From NCBI GenBank assembly GCA_943704425.1, contig CALSCP010000904.1, forward strand, positions 28,932 to 64,516: DNA of 35,585 bases. The letters run 5' to 3'. Positions within the stretch are counted from its first letter, which is position 1. The number at the start of each line of letters is the position of its first letter. This stretch comes from Ministeria vibrans ATCC 50519. Its lineage: Eukaryota > Opisthokonta > Filasterea. Below the pieces are notes generated by a model. The model was not told where the DNA came from and did no database searches. It saw only the letters and a program-made list of their open reading frames with translations. Shown in pieces: positions 1 through 11,533 of this stretch. Position numbers and translations under genes: made by a program.

Positions 1-32
<32 letters not shown>

Positions 33-43
33 GCACGTCAAAG

Positions 44-1935
44 GTGCGACGTGTGCTGTTGAAAAATTTCCCAAATACGTCGCGTGACGATCTGATCAAG
101 ATTATTGGCAACCTCATCTACTACCGCTACATGAATCCGGCCATTGTGGCGCCTGACGCCTTCGATGTGGTCGACCCCAACGCAGTGGATACGCTTCCAC
201 CGACCGCACGCCGCAACCTCGGCGAGGTCGCCAAGGTGCTGCAATTTGCGAGCTCGGGCAAGGGTTTTGATGGCAACAGCTCGTACCTCAGCTCGCTCAA
301 TCCTTACATGCAGACACTGTGGGAGCGCTTTGCGCAGTTCTTTGACAAGGCATCCACTGTCGAGGCAGCCGAGGATCACTTTCTCATCGACGAGTACAGT
401 GAGGTGGTGCTGCGCAACAACCCACAAATCTACATTTCACCCCGCGAAATTCTCAGCACGCACCGTTTGTTGCGCGAGCACGCCGATGAGCTTGCGCCCG
501 AGACGTCCGATCCCCTGCGTGAGCTGCTCGCGACCATGGGCGCCGCACCGCCCGAGAATGCCGACGATGTTGCAGCGCTCGCTCATGATCTGTTTGGTGG
601 CGACGCCGAGTTGGAGATTATGCTGACGCTGTCGAAGAAGGAGTCGATCAAGGAAGACCGCACCGGCGAGCTGCGAACTATGTTTGTGCGCGCCAAGAAG
701 ATGCTCGTCAACGTGATCCGCTTCCAGGGCGGCTCGAACTCTATTCTCGAGCTGCTGCGCACGCCAGCCACCGAGATCCAGGAGACCACCTACCGCGACT
801 TTGTTGACGCCCAACTTGCTCAGCGTATCAGACTCACCCGTGAGTCTCACATTGCACCCAAGGAGGGTGAAGATGAGTCGTACGAGAACAAAATGATCGA
901 CTCTTTGATTGAACTCATGCTAATCGTAATATTCATAATCCTGTTTTTTTTTTCTCTCTCTCTTTTTTTTTTTTTTTTTTTTTTTTTTGGCTGGTGTTGT
1001 TGCTGTTTTTGTTGTTAGGATGACACTGGAGTCAATGAAAAAGGCACTGTTGTCGATTCTGGAGCAACTGGAGGCAGCCGGGATGGTTTCGTACGAAAAC
1101 GACTACCAAGAGATTGCCAATGCCATTGCAAAGGTACAAAATTAGAAATATATTCATACGAAATTTTGAATCATTATTATTGTCTTATTTAAATTAGGAT
1201 GTGCGAAACCAACATGCGTACCGTGCTAAGCGAAAGACAGAGATTGAAAAACTCAAGAAGACACACACGTCGCTGCTGAGCAAGGTATTAAAAACGGTGC
1301 CCCATCATCTGTATGCACTAAACTCTTGTTTAAATTATTATTATATTTTTATTTTTATTACAGAAAACGTTTTTCAACAGTCAAAAGGAGGCGTACGACA
1401 AGTATCTTGAGGGGTGTATGTCGTCAATGGTCAAGGGCACAAACAAGGGGTACGACTCATTGTGTAACAATATGTTGTTAACCTTTTTCTTTTTTCTAAT
1501 GTTCTGTAGGACTTCGTCAGTGTCGTTCAAGTCACTTCTTTCGAGATCCAAAAAGTCCGAGCACACACACGGCGAGTACTCGTGCTCGGCCAAGAAGCTT
1601 AAGGAGAAGTGGGGTGTTCTTCTCGATGTGGAAGGTACATGAGACAATCAACGTGAAAGAGATATCATTTTCTCACCCTCATTTTCTCTTTTGTAGGCGT
1701 TCCGACTGCTATGCTTGCGACTATTCGACTGACCATCACGTCGGATGAGGAGGGAGTGTTTGTGTTTACTGTGGCACCGCAAGTCGCCGATGTCGAGCCA
1801 GTTGTGTGGAAGCTCAGCGAATTGCTCGAGCTGCAGTACGAAGGGCGCACCATTCTTAAGATGTTCACCCCCACTGCCCGCATCAATGTCAATCTGCTGC
1901 TCTTCTTGCTCAACCGCAAGTTCTTCAACAAGTAG
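44..1935 (+). CDS. IQGAP: IQGAP-family protein, C-terminal part (5' truncated)
   Basis: Scaffold of the cortical actin cytoskeleton with a RasGAP-related domain that in known IQGAPs binds active Rac/Cdc42 rather than stimulating GTP hydrolysis. The six exons I join are 44-879, 1019-1133, 1198-1284, 1364-1449, 1510-1634 and 1697-1935 (TAG stop); phases agree and give 495 codons. The first exon follows a poly-T tract and an AG, so the N-terminal half (calponin-homology, IQ motifs) lies off the left edge. Exon 1 holds the RasGAP-related signature YYRYMNPAIVAPDAFD and the IYISPREIL stretch. Exons 2-6 make the RasGAP C-terminal domain (RGCT), ending in NVNLLLFLLNRKFFNK, which closely matches the end of animal IQGAP1. 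The donor of exon 1 is the least certain: GTACGA at 880 joins GEDES to MTLESMKK in the right phase, while a nearby GT at 877 would also work. Family assignment is firm; the paralogue is not decidable. Confidence 0.93.
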
Positions 1936-2136
1936 GACTGTTGACCGTATAACATTTCTTTGAGAGAGAGATAGAGATAGATAGAGAGAGAGAGGAGGGA
2001 GGGGGAAAGATACAAAGTGATAGAGAGAGGAGAGAGAAGAGAAAGTTTGTGCGTCCAATACACCTATTATTTTCATAATATTATTATTATTGTTTTTTTT
2101 AATCAAACATCCAATATACTATGGAATACTTTTGAA
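1936..2136. repeat. Tail-to-tail spacer with GA-rich repeat
   Basis: The 201 bp between the IQGAP stop and the stop of the ligase on the other strand. It contains a GA-rich tract (about 1964-2045) that includes the phrase acaaagtgatagagag, also found in the RasGEF intron minisatellite, followed by an AT-rich stretch with TTA repeats (about 2065-2110) that probably serves 3' ends on both strands. I see no canonical AATAAA on either strand and no gene. Confidence 0.6.
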
Positions 2137-5100
2137 CTATACAAGGCCAAATCCTTCGCCACCGTGCTCCATGGCCTTCCAAAGACGATCGCGCAGACAG
2201 ATCTTGGTCGGGTAGTCGGGCAAAAGGAGACGGTTAAAGCATGTGAGTGAGGTTGGCAGACGAGTGGAGGTCTGGCCGTTGCGTTGGACCACAAAGGACA
2301 TGGTTGCAAAGCCTTGGACGGGCACACGATCGCTCGCCGTGACAAATTGAAGAAACTGACGCACCTCGGGCTCCGTCATCGAGTGCAGCAGCTGCCACAG
2401 CCACACAACAACGCTATTCTCGGCTGTGTAGCCATCGTACGTCGCGACCGCCTCGAGTGCGCTCACGTCCACCGTCGACTGACCGCACACGAGTAGCTCG
2501 AGCTCTTCGGGAGCGCACAGCTCAAGCGCAGGACCACCGCAAACGTCGACAAAGCCTTGCTGAAATGCCGAGAATTGCACCGCGATCGAGTCGCACAACA
2601 AATAGGAGACGTAAAGCTTTACAAACTCGTCACGATTCTCAAGGGTGACCGAAATGGTGTCACCGTTGGGTACGAGCTCTACACGATCTGTCGTCGCTCG
2701 GCTTGCACAACCCGCAACGCACACTTCCTCCTGGCAACAATCGGCGCCTCCGATTGGCCTGTCCACGGTCAGTGGACCCGCAGCGGCCACAGCCGGCACT
2801 GCCATCGTCTGGCAAAACACCTCGTCAAATGTTTCGGCATCGTCGTAGGCAAGCATCGCCTGTAGGCCACGCGCAAGCTCCGGTTGAATATCGGCCAAAT
2901 CCACGAGAGACACCGGGACATTTAAAAGCTTCTTCCAAAGCAAGCGAGGCACACGCAAGTTGAGAATGACACCGTTGTAGATGGCGAGACCCAGCAGTTT
3001 TCCGACCAGCGCAAACTCGGCGGTGCTCTCAAGCGACGCGGCATGAAACCAAAAACAGTGAGTGGCATCGCAGTACTCAAACATGCCAAAGTCTGGGTGA
3101 AACACCCTGGCGATGAGCGTCTGAAAAAACTCCTTGCTGACACCACCCATGTCCAACCCTTGCTCACCACCGTCGACAAACTTCACCTTGACGGGGCGCT
3201 TCAGCTGACCAGCACGCGTCGCACTCTCCAACTGTCGCAGAGCGTCGGACAAGAGGTCGCTGCGGCGCACTTCAAGCACGAGATACGGCGAAGCACTGTT
3301 GTGCACCACATGAGCGTCGGCGGCACGCACCACCTGGTCGCGACCGAGCGCTTTTTGCACCTGGAAAACACAGGCGGAGTTGATAAAGGCTGTCTCAAAG
3401 GTCTCGCTCATTTGCACCACTGCATCAAGGTGGATCACGCGCGCCTTCACCTCGGCCGTAAGGAGAAAGGGAAAGTCTAGCAAATTATCACTGCCAGCAA
3501 CTTGTGGTGCTGGGTGTGTGGATGTCTCGTCGTGCCTTGTAATCGTTGACCCACACGTGAGCGAGACAGCGCGTCGACTGCGCAGTCGCCAGCGTGAGTA
3601 GGCGTCCTTGATGTTGAGTGTGATCGCTGTACATGCAGCCGTGTTGTAAAACGTGTTCAGGGGCACAGTGTTGGTGGGAGAGGAGGCGTCAAAGAGAACA
3701 GACATGACGGCACAGGCATGTGCAAGGATGGGGGACTCGCTGGAGACGTGCGCCGTGATCAGCGAATGAAACGCGTGGATGACCGGAATCAAGCCGGTGG
3801 AGAGGCACGAGAGAGACTGTACCAGCTGGAGGCGTTGCTCGGCGTTCAGCAATGCTATCAGTTCAGCGGTGCGAGTCAGTGGTGGGCACTCTGGAGCAGT
3901 AGCCGCAATGTATTGGAGTACAAGAAGGAGCGGCACAATAGGCGACACGGCGAGCGCGGGGTTGCTTGTCGACGCCCCCACACGACGACGTGGAGCAATG
4001 TGTCTACGGCGGAGAGCAGACTGCTCTCGACATTGGTTGTCAATGAGCGTCGCCAAGAGGCGCTCAAACGTCTGTGCCACAAGAAGTCGAGTGGCGTCCG
4101 AGACATCAACAAGCAGCTGGAGGCCCTGTGAGGCAGCGCCCAAGTCCAGCGGTGTCATTAAAGGTGGTTCGTTGGACTGATCATTGCTGTGGCTGACACA
4201 GAGAATGTGGGGTCCGGAAGGCGACTCGTGCTCACGAAAGCTCGACGAGACATTTGCGGGTGAGACAATTACGGTGCGAATGGTATTGTGAAGAAAGGAG
4301 AGGTCGTGGGAACGACGTGCGCTGGCAATGGATTCGCAAATCATGGAGAGAGATAAATGAGTGAGTGAGAGCTGGACGGTCGTCCTACGAAGGGCGACCG
4401 TTTCGTCCCTGGTGCCCTCGTTAATGTCGGCGTCGGTGTTGTCGTTGCAATTTTGAGCTCTCTCTGAGAGAATACTGTCAACACCAGACAATTTTGTGCG
4501 TTGACGTGAATCGGTTCGAGTGGACGTGGAGATGTGGGAGTCGTTATTGGGTAGAGATGGACCAAAGAGCGAGCGGAATGGTGTGGTGCGCAGTAAAGAC
4601 AGAAGAAACGGGGTGCAAGAGGGAGAGGTACAAGTGCGGCAGTCTGCTGGGTCGTCTACAATGTTGTCACTGGCTTTGCTGTTGCCATCATCACGGCCTT
4701 TGGTGGCTGTGGCGGCCTCGTTTGGCTCGACAAGTAAGCGAGGAATGAGGTCGAGGCGAGCGAGGTCACGACGTGCCGCCATGGGCGCACACAGACGATG
4801 GGCGGCGTCAGGTTCGGCAGCAACAACGAGAGCAACGGAGAGGGCCATGGCGGGGGTGAGAGGGCGTGAATGAGGACAGGAGCGACAAAAGGTGTTTGTG
4901 CATTCGCGGCGACCACATCCTTGCTTGAGTTGAGCAAAGAGCGCCTGGACAAGAGTGTCAAAGTCGGCGCGCGTGTCCGTCTTGGCATACGTTCGCAGCG
5001 GAAGTGCCTCGCACACACGCAAACTATCACTCAGCGCAGCTGCGAGGTTGCTGGCGCTCATAGTGCGGTGTTGTAAGCGAGGGAGAGGGCGCGACGTTGG

Positions 5101-5307
5101 AAGGGCTACGTTTGCCGACTGAAGCTGTTGCTGTGGCGTCACGGCGGACGGTGCGCACCGCGCGAGATGCGCTTGTGGTGGTGTGTCGTGCGCTGACGCA
5201 TGGAAGCGAAGTGACGCAAGGCTTCCGTGATGCGCTTTTTTGTGTTTTAGTGGCGATTCAAATTGAGAAGGAACTTGTCGCACACTCTCGTCGGCTTGTC
5301 GAAGCAT
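2137..5307 (-). CDS. UBE3A: UBE3A/E6AP-like HECT E3 ubiquitin ligase with AZUL zinc finger
   Basis: E3 ligase that takes ubiquitin from an E2 onto its own cysteine and then onto a substrate lysine. It is a single uninterrupted exon, 1056 residues from the ATG at 5307; the open frame runs further upstream, but only to a GTG. A second ATG at 5061 (residue 83) could also be the start. Residues about 117-172 form an AZUL finger with the GCGRRECTNTFCRSC pattern (Cys131, 136, 141, 144), diagnostic of the UBE3A class. The HECT domain is at about 670-1056: N-lobe motif GLDMGGVSKEFFQ, E2-side stretch FGMFEYCDATHCFWFH, and catalytic Cys1023 (codon 2239-2241) in LPTSLTCFNRLLLPDY. The protein ends FGLV, keeping the Phe four residues from the end that E6AP needs. 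Oddities are a Ser/Thr-rich middle and a cysteine-rich insertion in the HECT domain. It is the only gene here without introns. Confidence 0.93.
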   Translation of the reverse strand: MLRQADESVRQVPSQFESPLKHKKAHHGSLASLRFHASAHDTPPQAHLARCAPSAVTPQQQLQSANVALPTSRPLPRLQHRTMSASNLAAALSDSLRVCEALPLRTYAKTDTRADFDTLVQALFAQLKQGCGRRECTNTFCRSCPHSRPLTPAMALSVALVVAAEPDAAHRLCAPMAARRDLARLDLIPRLLVEPNEAATATKGRDDGNSKASDNIVDDPADCRTCTSPSCTPFLLSLLRTTPFRSLFGPSLPNNDSHISTSTRTDSRQRTKLSGVDSILSERAQNCNDNTDADINEGTRDETVALRRTTVQLSLTHLSLSMICESIASARRSHDLSFLHNTIRTVIVSPANVSSSFREHESPSGPHILCVSHSNDQSNEPPLMTPLDLGAASQGLQLLVDVSDATRLLVAQTFERLLATLIDNQCREQSALRRRHIAPRRRVGASTSNPALAVSPIVPLLLVLQYIAATAPECPPLTRTAELIALLNAEQRLQLVQSLSCLSTGLIPVIHAFHSLITAHVSSESPILAHACAVMSVLFDASSPTNTVPLNTFYNTAACTAITLNIKDAYSRWRLRSRRAVSLTCGSTITRHDETSTHPAPQVAGSDNLLDFPFLLTAEVKARVIHLDAVVQMSETFETAFINSACVFQVQKALGRDQVVRAADAHVVHNSASPYLVLEVRRSDLLSDALRQLESATRAGQLKRPVKVKFVDGGEQGLDMGGVSKEFFQTLIARVFHPDFGMFEYCDATHCFWFHAASLESTAEFALVGKLLGLAIYNGVILNLRVPRLLWKKLLNVPVSLVDLADIQPELARGLQAMLAYDDAETFDEVFCQTMAVPAVAAAGPLTVDRPIGGADCCQEEVCVAGCASRATTDRVELVPNGDTISVTLENRDEFVKLYVSYLLCDSIAVQFSAFQQGFVDVCGGPALELCAPEELELLVCGQSTVDVSALEAVATYDGYTAENSVVVWLWQLLHSMTEPEVRQFLQFVTASDRVPVQGFATMSFVVQRNGQTSTRLPTSLTCFNRLLLPDYPTKICLRDRLWKAMEHGGEGFGLV

Positions 5308-5497
5308 CGCGATCGAGTGACTGCGCACCACCCCTCACTAGATGCGTTGACTGTAGAACAAATACAGAAAAGGGTTTTGATTTTAGAATTGAGGAGATCA
5401 ATTGAACTTGTAAAATTAAAATTTATTTTAGTTTTCTTACCGTCCGTCCATTGTCGACTCCCGCGGCCTCAACTGGACAGCGGCAGGTCAACATTCA
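5308..5497. promoter_or_regulatory. Head-to-head intergenic region, putative bidirectional promoter
   Basis: Only 190 bp separate the ATG of the ligase (reading left) from the ATG of the RasGEF gene (reading right), so both promoters and both 5' UTRs must fit here or overlap neighbouring transcripts. The central part (about 5380-5440) is AT-rich, including tttattttag, in otherwise GC-rich surroundings. I cannot identify a TATA box or a named factor site with confidence. The promoter role is inferred from position. Confidence 0.5.
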
Positions 5498-6230
5498 ATG
5501 GCGGCTGTTGGGCAGCGAGATTTGAGTGGTCACTCGCCGCTGGACATCATCAAGGGAGTCGAAGAGTGTCCTGTACGCACTGACACACACATCTCTCTCT
5601 CTGTGTGTGTCTCTCTCTCTCTCTCAAACTCTCTCTCTCTTGCGCCCCCTCGACACCTCTCTCGCCCTCCCCTCTGCCCTTCTGCCTGAATCGACCCCTG
5701 AGATGCCCTCCATCTCTCTCTTCTTTCTTCTCTTTCTCCTTTTTTTTATCAACATCGTTTGAAAAAAAAAAAAAAAAAAAAAAGAAGTAACAAAATGAGC
5801 TCATTCGGAGCATTGCGACGCACTGTGTGTGCATTCGTCGGGGCCCTATGGACACAGGCGGCCTGGCCATGTCCATCCCCGGGGCTGTGGTGTGTGTTGC
5901 GCCCCGCTATGGCTCACACAAGCGGGTTGTCATTTTTTAATCTCCTCCTCTTTCTTGTTGCAGCATGACGTCTTCAGTGCAACCCGCTTCCTTATGTTCA
6001 CGGGCGACCTTGTCGAAGTGGATGTGTACAGTCTGGCGCCGCTGAAGACGCTCAAGGCGTTTCTTTTCAACGATGTCCTTTTGCTTGCTGAACGCAAAAA
6101 GGTCCACAAGAAGGTGGTCAAGAAGTCGAAGGAGCCTCTCTTTGTCTGTGTCGCCGCCATGCCGATTTCGTCTTTGCATGTCACTGACATGCGCCTCGCC
6201 GATGGTACGTGAAAGGCATGTCATATCGGG

Positions 6231-6302
<72 letters not shown>

Positions 6303-9300
6303 TGATATAGAGAGAGGAGAGAAAGAAACAAAGTGATAGAGAGAGAGGAGAAAGAAACGAAGTGATAGAGAGAGAGAAGAGAAAGAAACAAAGTGATAGA
6401 GAGAGGAGAAAGAAACAAAGTGATAGAGAGAGAGGAGAAAGAAACGAAGTGATAGAGAGAGAGAAGAGAAAGAAACAAAGTGATAGAGAGAGGAGAAAGA
6501 AACAAAGTGATAGAGAGAGAGGGAGAAAGAAACAAAGTGATAGAGAGAGAGGAGAAAGAAACAAAGTGATAGAGAGAAGGGAGGGAGAAAGTAACAAAGT
6601 GGGTGTGAGAGAGGGGGGAGGCACATAGAGAGGGAGAAGATGGAGAGGGGGGAGAGGGAGAAAGAGACACAGTGATAGAGAGGAAGGGAATGGGACGGGC
6701 GAGAGGAGTCTTCTTCCTCTTTTTCTTTTTCTTTTTCTTACAAGTCTTTTGTCGCCCCATTCTCGCTCCTCTTTTTCTGTAGCGGATCGTCATATTGTAA
6801 GAAATGCTTTGCGACTCTATGGATCCATGGAGAAGCATGCTCGACTTGTGCAATCGGCGACCGACAGCTCCACCATCGAATGGCTCATGATGTTGCGTGG
6901 TCTCATGGGCTTACACGAGCAGGGTACAACCGCGCAGGCGCCACCTGAGCCCGTCGATCCTACCGAATTACCGCAGACCGAATGGGATGCAGTTATGAAG
7001 GCAGTCGACCACTACCGCCAGGAGATCTCCAGCCTTATTGCCACCACCATCGACGAAAGAGCGCCCGATGTGCGCGCCGAGTCGGCCAGACGAACTCAGT
7101 CCGAAATTGCCGCCTTCCTCCTCAACTCATTCTCCTGGATCAACTACACGTAAGAAAGAACGGGGTTGAGTGTGTTAAACAAACAAACAAAGAAAAAAAA
7201 GACAGACAAGACGAAAAAAAGAAGAAAAAAAAAGAGCATTATCAATTCATCAATTCAATTATTTTTTGTTACAGTCATCTTGTGTTTCTTTTGCATTCTG
7301 ATCTTCTCTTGGTTTCTTAGACCCTGCGATGACATTGACATGTGGTGTCGTCGCTATGCCCATTTATCACCCAACGAACAAAGTTTTCCCTCCTCACACA
7401 CCATTAGTGCTGCGACTACTTCTGTCCCTACAGTGAGTACTACAGTTGGTACCTCTGCTACTGCAACAACGGAATCTCAGCCGCCGCAGCGCACCGCCGC
7501 CGGTCGTGTGTCTTCCTTTGTCAATACGGTCAAGTGGTCGCCGCCTCCCGTGCGCTTGCTCAACAGCCCGTCCGAGACCACCAGGAGCGAAGACTCAAGC
7601 ACGCTCGCGCCCGACACAACACTGGCTGCACCAGAGATGGGTGTCGCTACAGACACGGACCACCGCGACGCTGATAATGCGGCGGTGGAGACCGAAGATG
7701 ATATCGCGTCGCGTCGCAACCGCATTGTACGCCTCATCACACAGGCTCAGGTGGACGCCAACAAGTGCAAAGATGTGCCCGAGTACCAAGCCAATCTGTT
7801 CCGCTCGCACTGTCTGCGGGCCATTCGCGAGATCGATTCGCTTGTCGACTCCCTCGAGTGCATCGAGCGCAACGGCGATCGCAGCGACCTGGCCACAACA
7901 CGCGCCAACAGCGACGCGGCCGAGTACGCATGTACATTCCTTGTCATGACTCTCGATGACTTTCTCAACGACCTGCTTGTTCTTCTCCCGGAGTCATCTC
8001 TTGCTGTCAAGTCGTCGCCCTCGGCCAAGAGTTCTTTGCCAGGCTCCGCGTCTGCCTCCATTGGTGACAATATCTCATCCACGCACTTCCCTAGCGCTCA
8101 CTCTCATCCGCTCTCTGCCGCAACATCAGCACGGTCCTTTTTGGCACTCTCATCAGCCTCGTCGTCTGCAACGTCAGTCACTGCCACGGCCAATATTACC
8201 AGCACTGCTGCCGGTGCTGCTGCTGCTGCTGCTTCTGCTACGGCTATTCCTACCACCAGCACTGTTGCTGCTGCGGCGGATGTCGCCGAGTCGTTAGTGT
8301 TGGGGACGGAGAGTCCCTCGACCACACCTGTCACTCTCATGGGTCAGTGTTCGTCGCAGAGTGAACTCGTCAATGACGATGCAGCATCCAGCGACACACA
8401 AGCACGCGGGGAGCGAGCGCGTGTGCGAAACGCGTCGAGCGCGATTGTCGACGATCCGCGCGCTTTTTCACCTTTCAATCTCAGACTTGCGCGACGCGCC
8501 GTCATCGACCCTCGGCCTCGTTCCCTCGAGATCACCGCACCAACGTCACCCTCACTCTTTGGTGACTCGTTCGGCAAGGGCGCCACCAACTCAAAGATAC
8601 GCACCGCCGACGCCTCACTCGCATCCTCACCCAAGTCCTCAGGTTCATTCCGCCGACGTATCAACGCTACGTTCAAGACGGGTCGGCGTCGATCTACCTC
8701 ACTCGACGCACGCTCGCACGATCTTGTCAATGTGTCCGCCCCGAACCTGTCGACGCTTGCGACCGAGTCTACTGATGCTCCCACATCATCGTCACCGTCG
8801 CTCTCAGGCACACTCTTGATCGCTGACTCATCTAGCGCTGCCACGAGTACAACCAACGGGAGTTTCACATCCAGTGTTCGCGGTATGCGTCTGAACATCC
8901 GCGCGGCCTCGCTGAGACGACGCTGGCGCAAAGGCGACTCAGTCACCGAGGACAACGCGGTTGGCAGTGCCCCGAACAGTCCGACACCCGCACGTCGACA
9001 GGTGAATCCGCTCGAACTCAACGTTGACGACGAGACCATGAATCACAGTGTCTCGTTCACTGTCGCATCCATGGTGCCAACCGCCTCCTCGCGCTCTAAA
9101 GGGAGTCACCGCCCGCTGTCAAACACCGGTGGCAAAATGGGCTCGCCAACAATGTCGCAGGGTCCGTCGTCTCCGTCGCGTCTTCTATCGTCCATTCGTG
9201 CCATCTCATTCACTCGGTCCAAGGCCAACGATGCGGGAGCGTCGCCACCGCAGTCGAAAAAGAAGTTGCCCGTGCGGCATCAGCGATCCGCGTCTCTTGA

Positions 9301-9598
9301 GATGAGGCTCAACGAAGCACCGTGCTCGAGCAGCGGGGACGTGGCGGCCGTCGCAACCACTGCGGGTGAGCGACCCGACATGCCCGGTCGCTTCAATGAG
9401 GAGCGGGGTCGTTCCAGCTCCGAATCGCAACTCCCCGAGGGCAAGAAGAAACGCCGCTTCAGCAAAGAGCACGCTACCATGCCATCACGACGGAGCTCCG
9501 AACATAGCGTCACTGCATCGCGGACCAGTCTCGACGATGATCCCGACAGTGTGTGCAGCGGCTTGGAGGACGCGTCGGGCACGTCATCCTCGGGCGGA

Positions 9599-9635
<37 letters not shown>

Positions 9636-11025
9636 GCGGCGGCAGCAGCGGCCGATTCCAGCTCCGTCGCAGCGGATCGACAACGCACACGGAAAAACGT
9701 GCCGGCTGGGTCAACAAGATCTTCATGCGCAGTCCGGGTCACGGTCACCACAGTCACGGTTCGGGTGCAGCGTCGAGCAGTCCCCCCAGCACCTTGGCGC
9801 TGAATATCGGCAACAGTGCGGTCGCCGCCACCAGTCAGACTGTACCCACCACTCCTTCTCAGGTCTCGTCGCCACCGAGTATTCCCTCGTCCCCATCGAG
9901 TCGTATCAGAGGTTCCACAAGCGCATCGTCGATGAGCGTCGATATGCTCAGTGACATTGTTACGTCGAAACTCGTGACGGGCGAAACGGAGGAGGAGGAC
10001 AGTCCGCTGCTGGAAGGCTCAGCTCTTGGTCCAGCCCAAGAGCGTCTTCGCACCTCGGCACAGCCCAACCGTGCGCGAAGATTCACTCAAATTTTTGGTG
10101 GGGGTATGGACACACCCGGCAAGAAGGGAGGCCGTCCATTGATTGCACGAAGCGGTGCCTTTTCAGGCGCCGTCATGGGGGCCGACAAAATGGTTGATGT
10201 GACACTGCTAAAAATGGACGAGCTTGCACGGCAGCTGACCCTGGTTGACAGCGCACTTTTGTCAGCAATCGATACGCAGGAGTGTCTCAACAACGCGTGG
10301 ATTCGCAAGGACAAGGCGCAGCGAGCTGGCAACATTGTCGCCATGATCGATCAATTCAACAAACTGGCGCTCTTCATTGCGACGGACATTCTCAAGCACG
10401 AGAGCCCCGACTTGCGCATGCGTGCCCTTGCGCGCTACATTATGCTCGCCGACGAGACCCGCAAGATTAACAACTTTAACTCGCTCAAGGCCATCCTAAC
10501 GGGCCTTCAATGCACTCCTATTCATCGCCTCAAGAAGACCTGGGCCATTTTGCCGCACAAGCGACGACGTCTCTTCGACGAACTCGCCGGTACAATTCAA
10601 CCAAGACCTCTCATTTTGCTTTGTTCTAACTCATTCCTTTTTGGTTCGTATTGTTTATCTGTCCACAGAGTTTATGTCGGAAGACGCCAATCACCGCCTG
10701 TACCGTGAAGAAGTCGAGCGAGTGCGCAGTCGCGTAAGACCACCCCTATTTTTTTTCACTTTTTCTTTCCTGACTTTTTTCATATATGGATCTCTCTTTC
10801 TCTCTCGCAGATGGTCCCGTACGTGCCTTACCTTGGCATTTTCCTCACCGATATCAGCTTTGCGGACACCGCACTTGGCCACATGTCGGGCTCGGATGAC
10901 AATCTTGCCGAGCGCCGTCGTCGCCACGAAGAGGATACTGGACGCCAACTCGAGGACTTCAAGTCTCTCTGCTCCTTTGACTTCCCTCGTCACGAAGACT
11001 ACATGGTAAGTAATAATAAGAATAA

Positions 11026-11068
<43 letters not shown>

Positions 11069-11500
11069 AATTATTACAGATTTATTGTGATTACTCTCTT
11101 GCATCTTTTTGAAAATTCATTATTCTCCTCACCTTGTTTTCTATCACTTTGTTTTTTTCGCTCTTCTCTCTCTTATGACCTTGTCCCTTGTTTCTTATCC
11201 CTCGCTTTTTCTCTCTGATATTTTTTTTTCTTTCTGTTGTAGACCATTCTCAACCATGTCGAGTTTAATCCTGAGGAGGTCAACTACCGCGCGTCACTCG
11301 AGCGAGAACCAAAGGAAATCGAGGTAAGAAAGAGGAAGCAGGCTAAAACAAAATCTTTTGTTGGCTGATTGTTTTATTTTATTTTTGTTGCTTTGTTATA
11401 GTTTGACAAGTCAGACAATGAAGATGTGTCGCGCTGGCTGGCTCAGTTGGATTTGGCAGCACTGAAACTCGAAGTGGAGAAACGCGAAGTGGTACAAGTC

Positions 11501-11533
<33 letters not shown>

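Noticed and set aside
880-1018. Continuation of IQGAP exon 1 through SYENKMIDSLIELM
   Set aside because: The frame runs into poly-T with no homology. Splicing at 879 restores the IQGAP alignment and the correct phase.
5308-5331. Extended N-terminus of the ligase from 5331
   Set aside because: The first codon of that frame is GTG. The first ATG in frame is at 5307, so I start there.
6300-6610. Possible CRISPR-like repeat array
   Set aside because: The units are contiguous, GA-rich and imperfect, with no unique spacers, and lie in a eukaryotic intron.
5937-6853. Ser/Leu-rich and Arg/Glu-rich open frames of up to 229 codons
   Set aside because: They are translations of the (GA)n tract and minisatellite in RasGEF intron 2.
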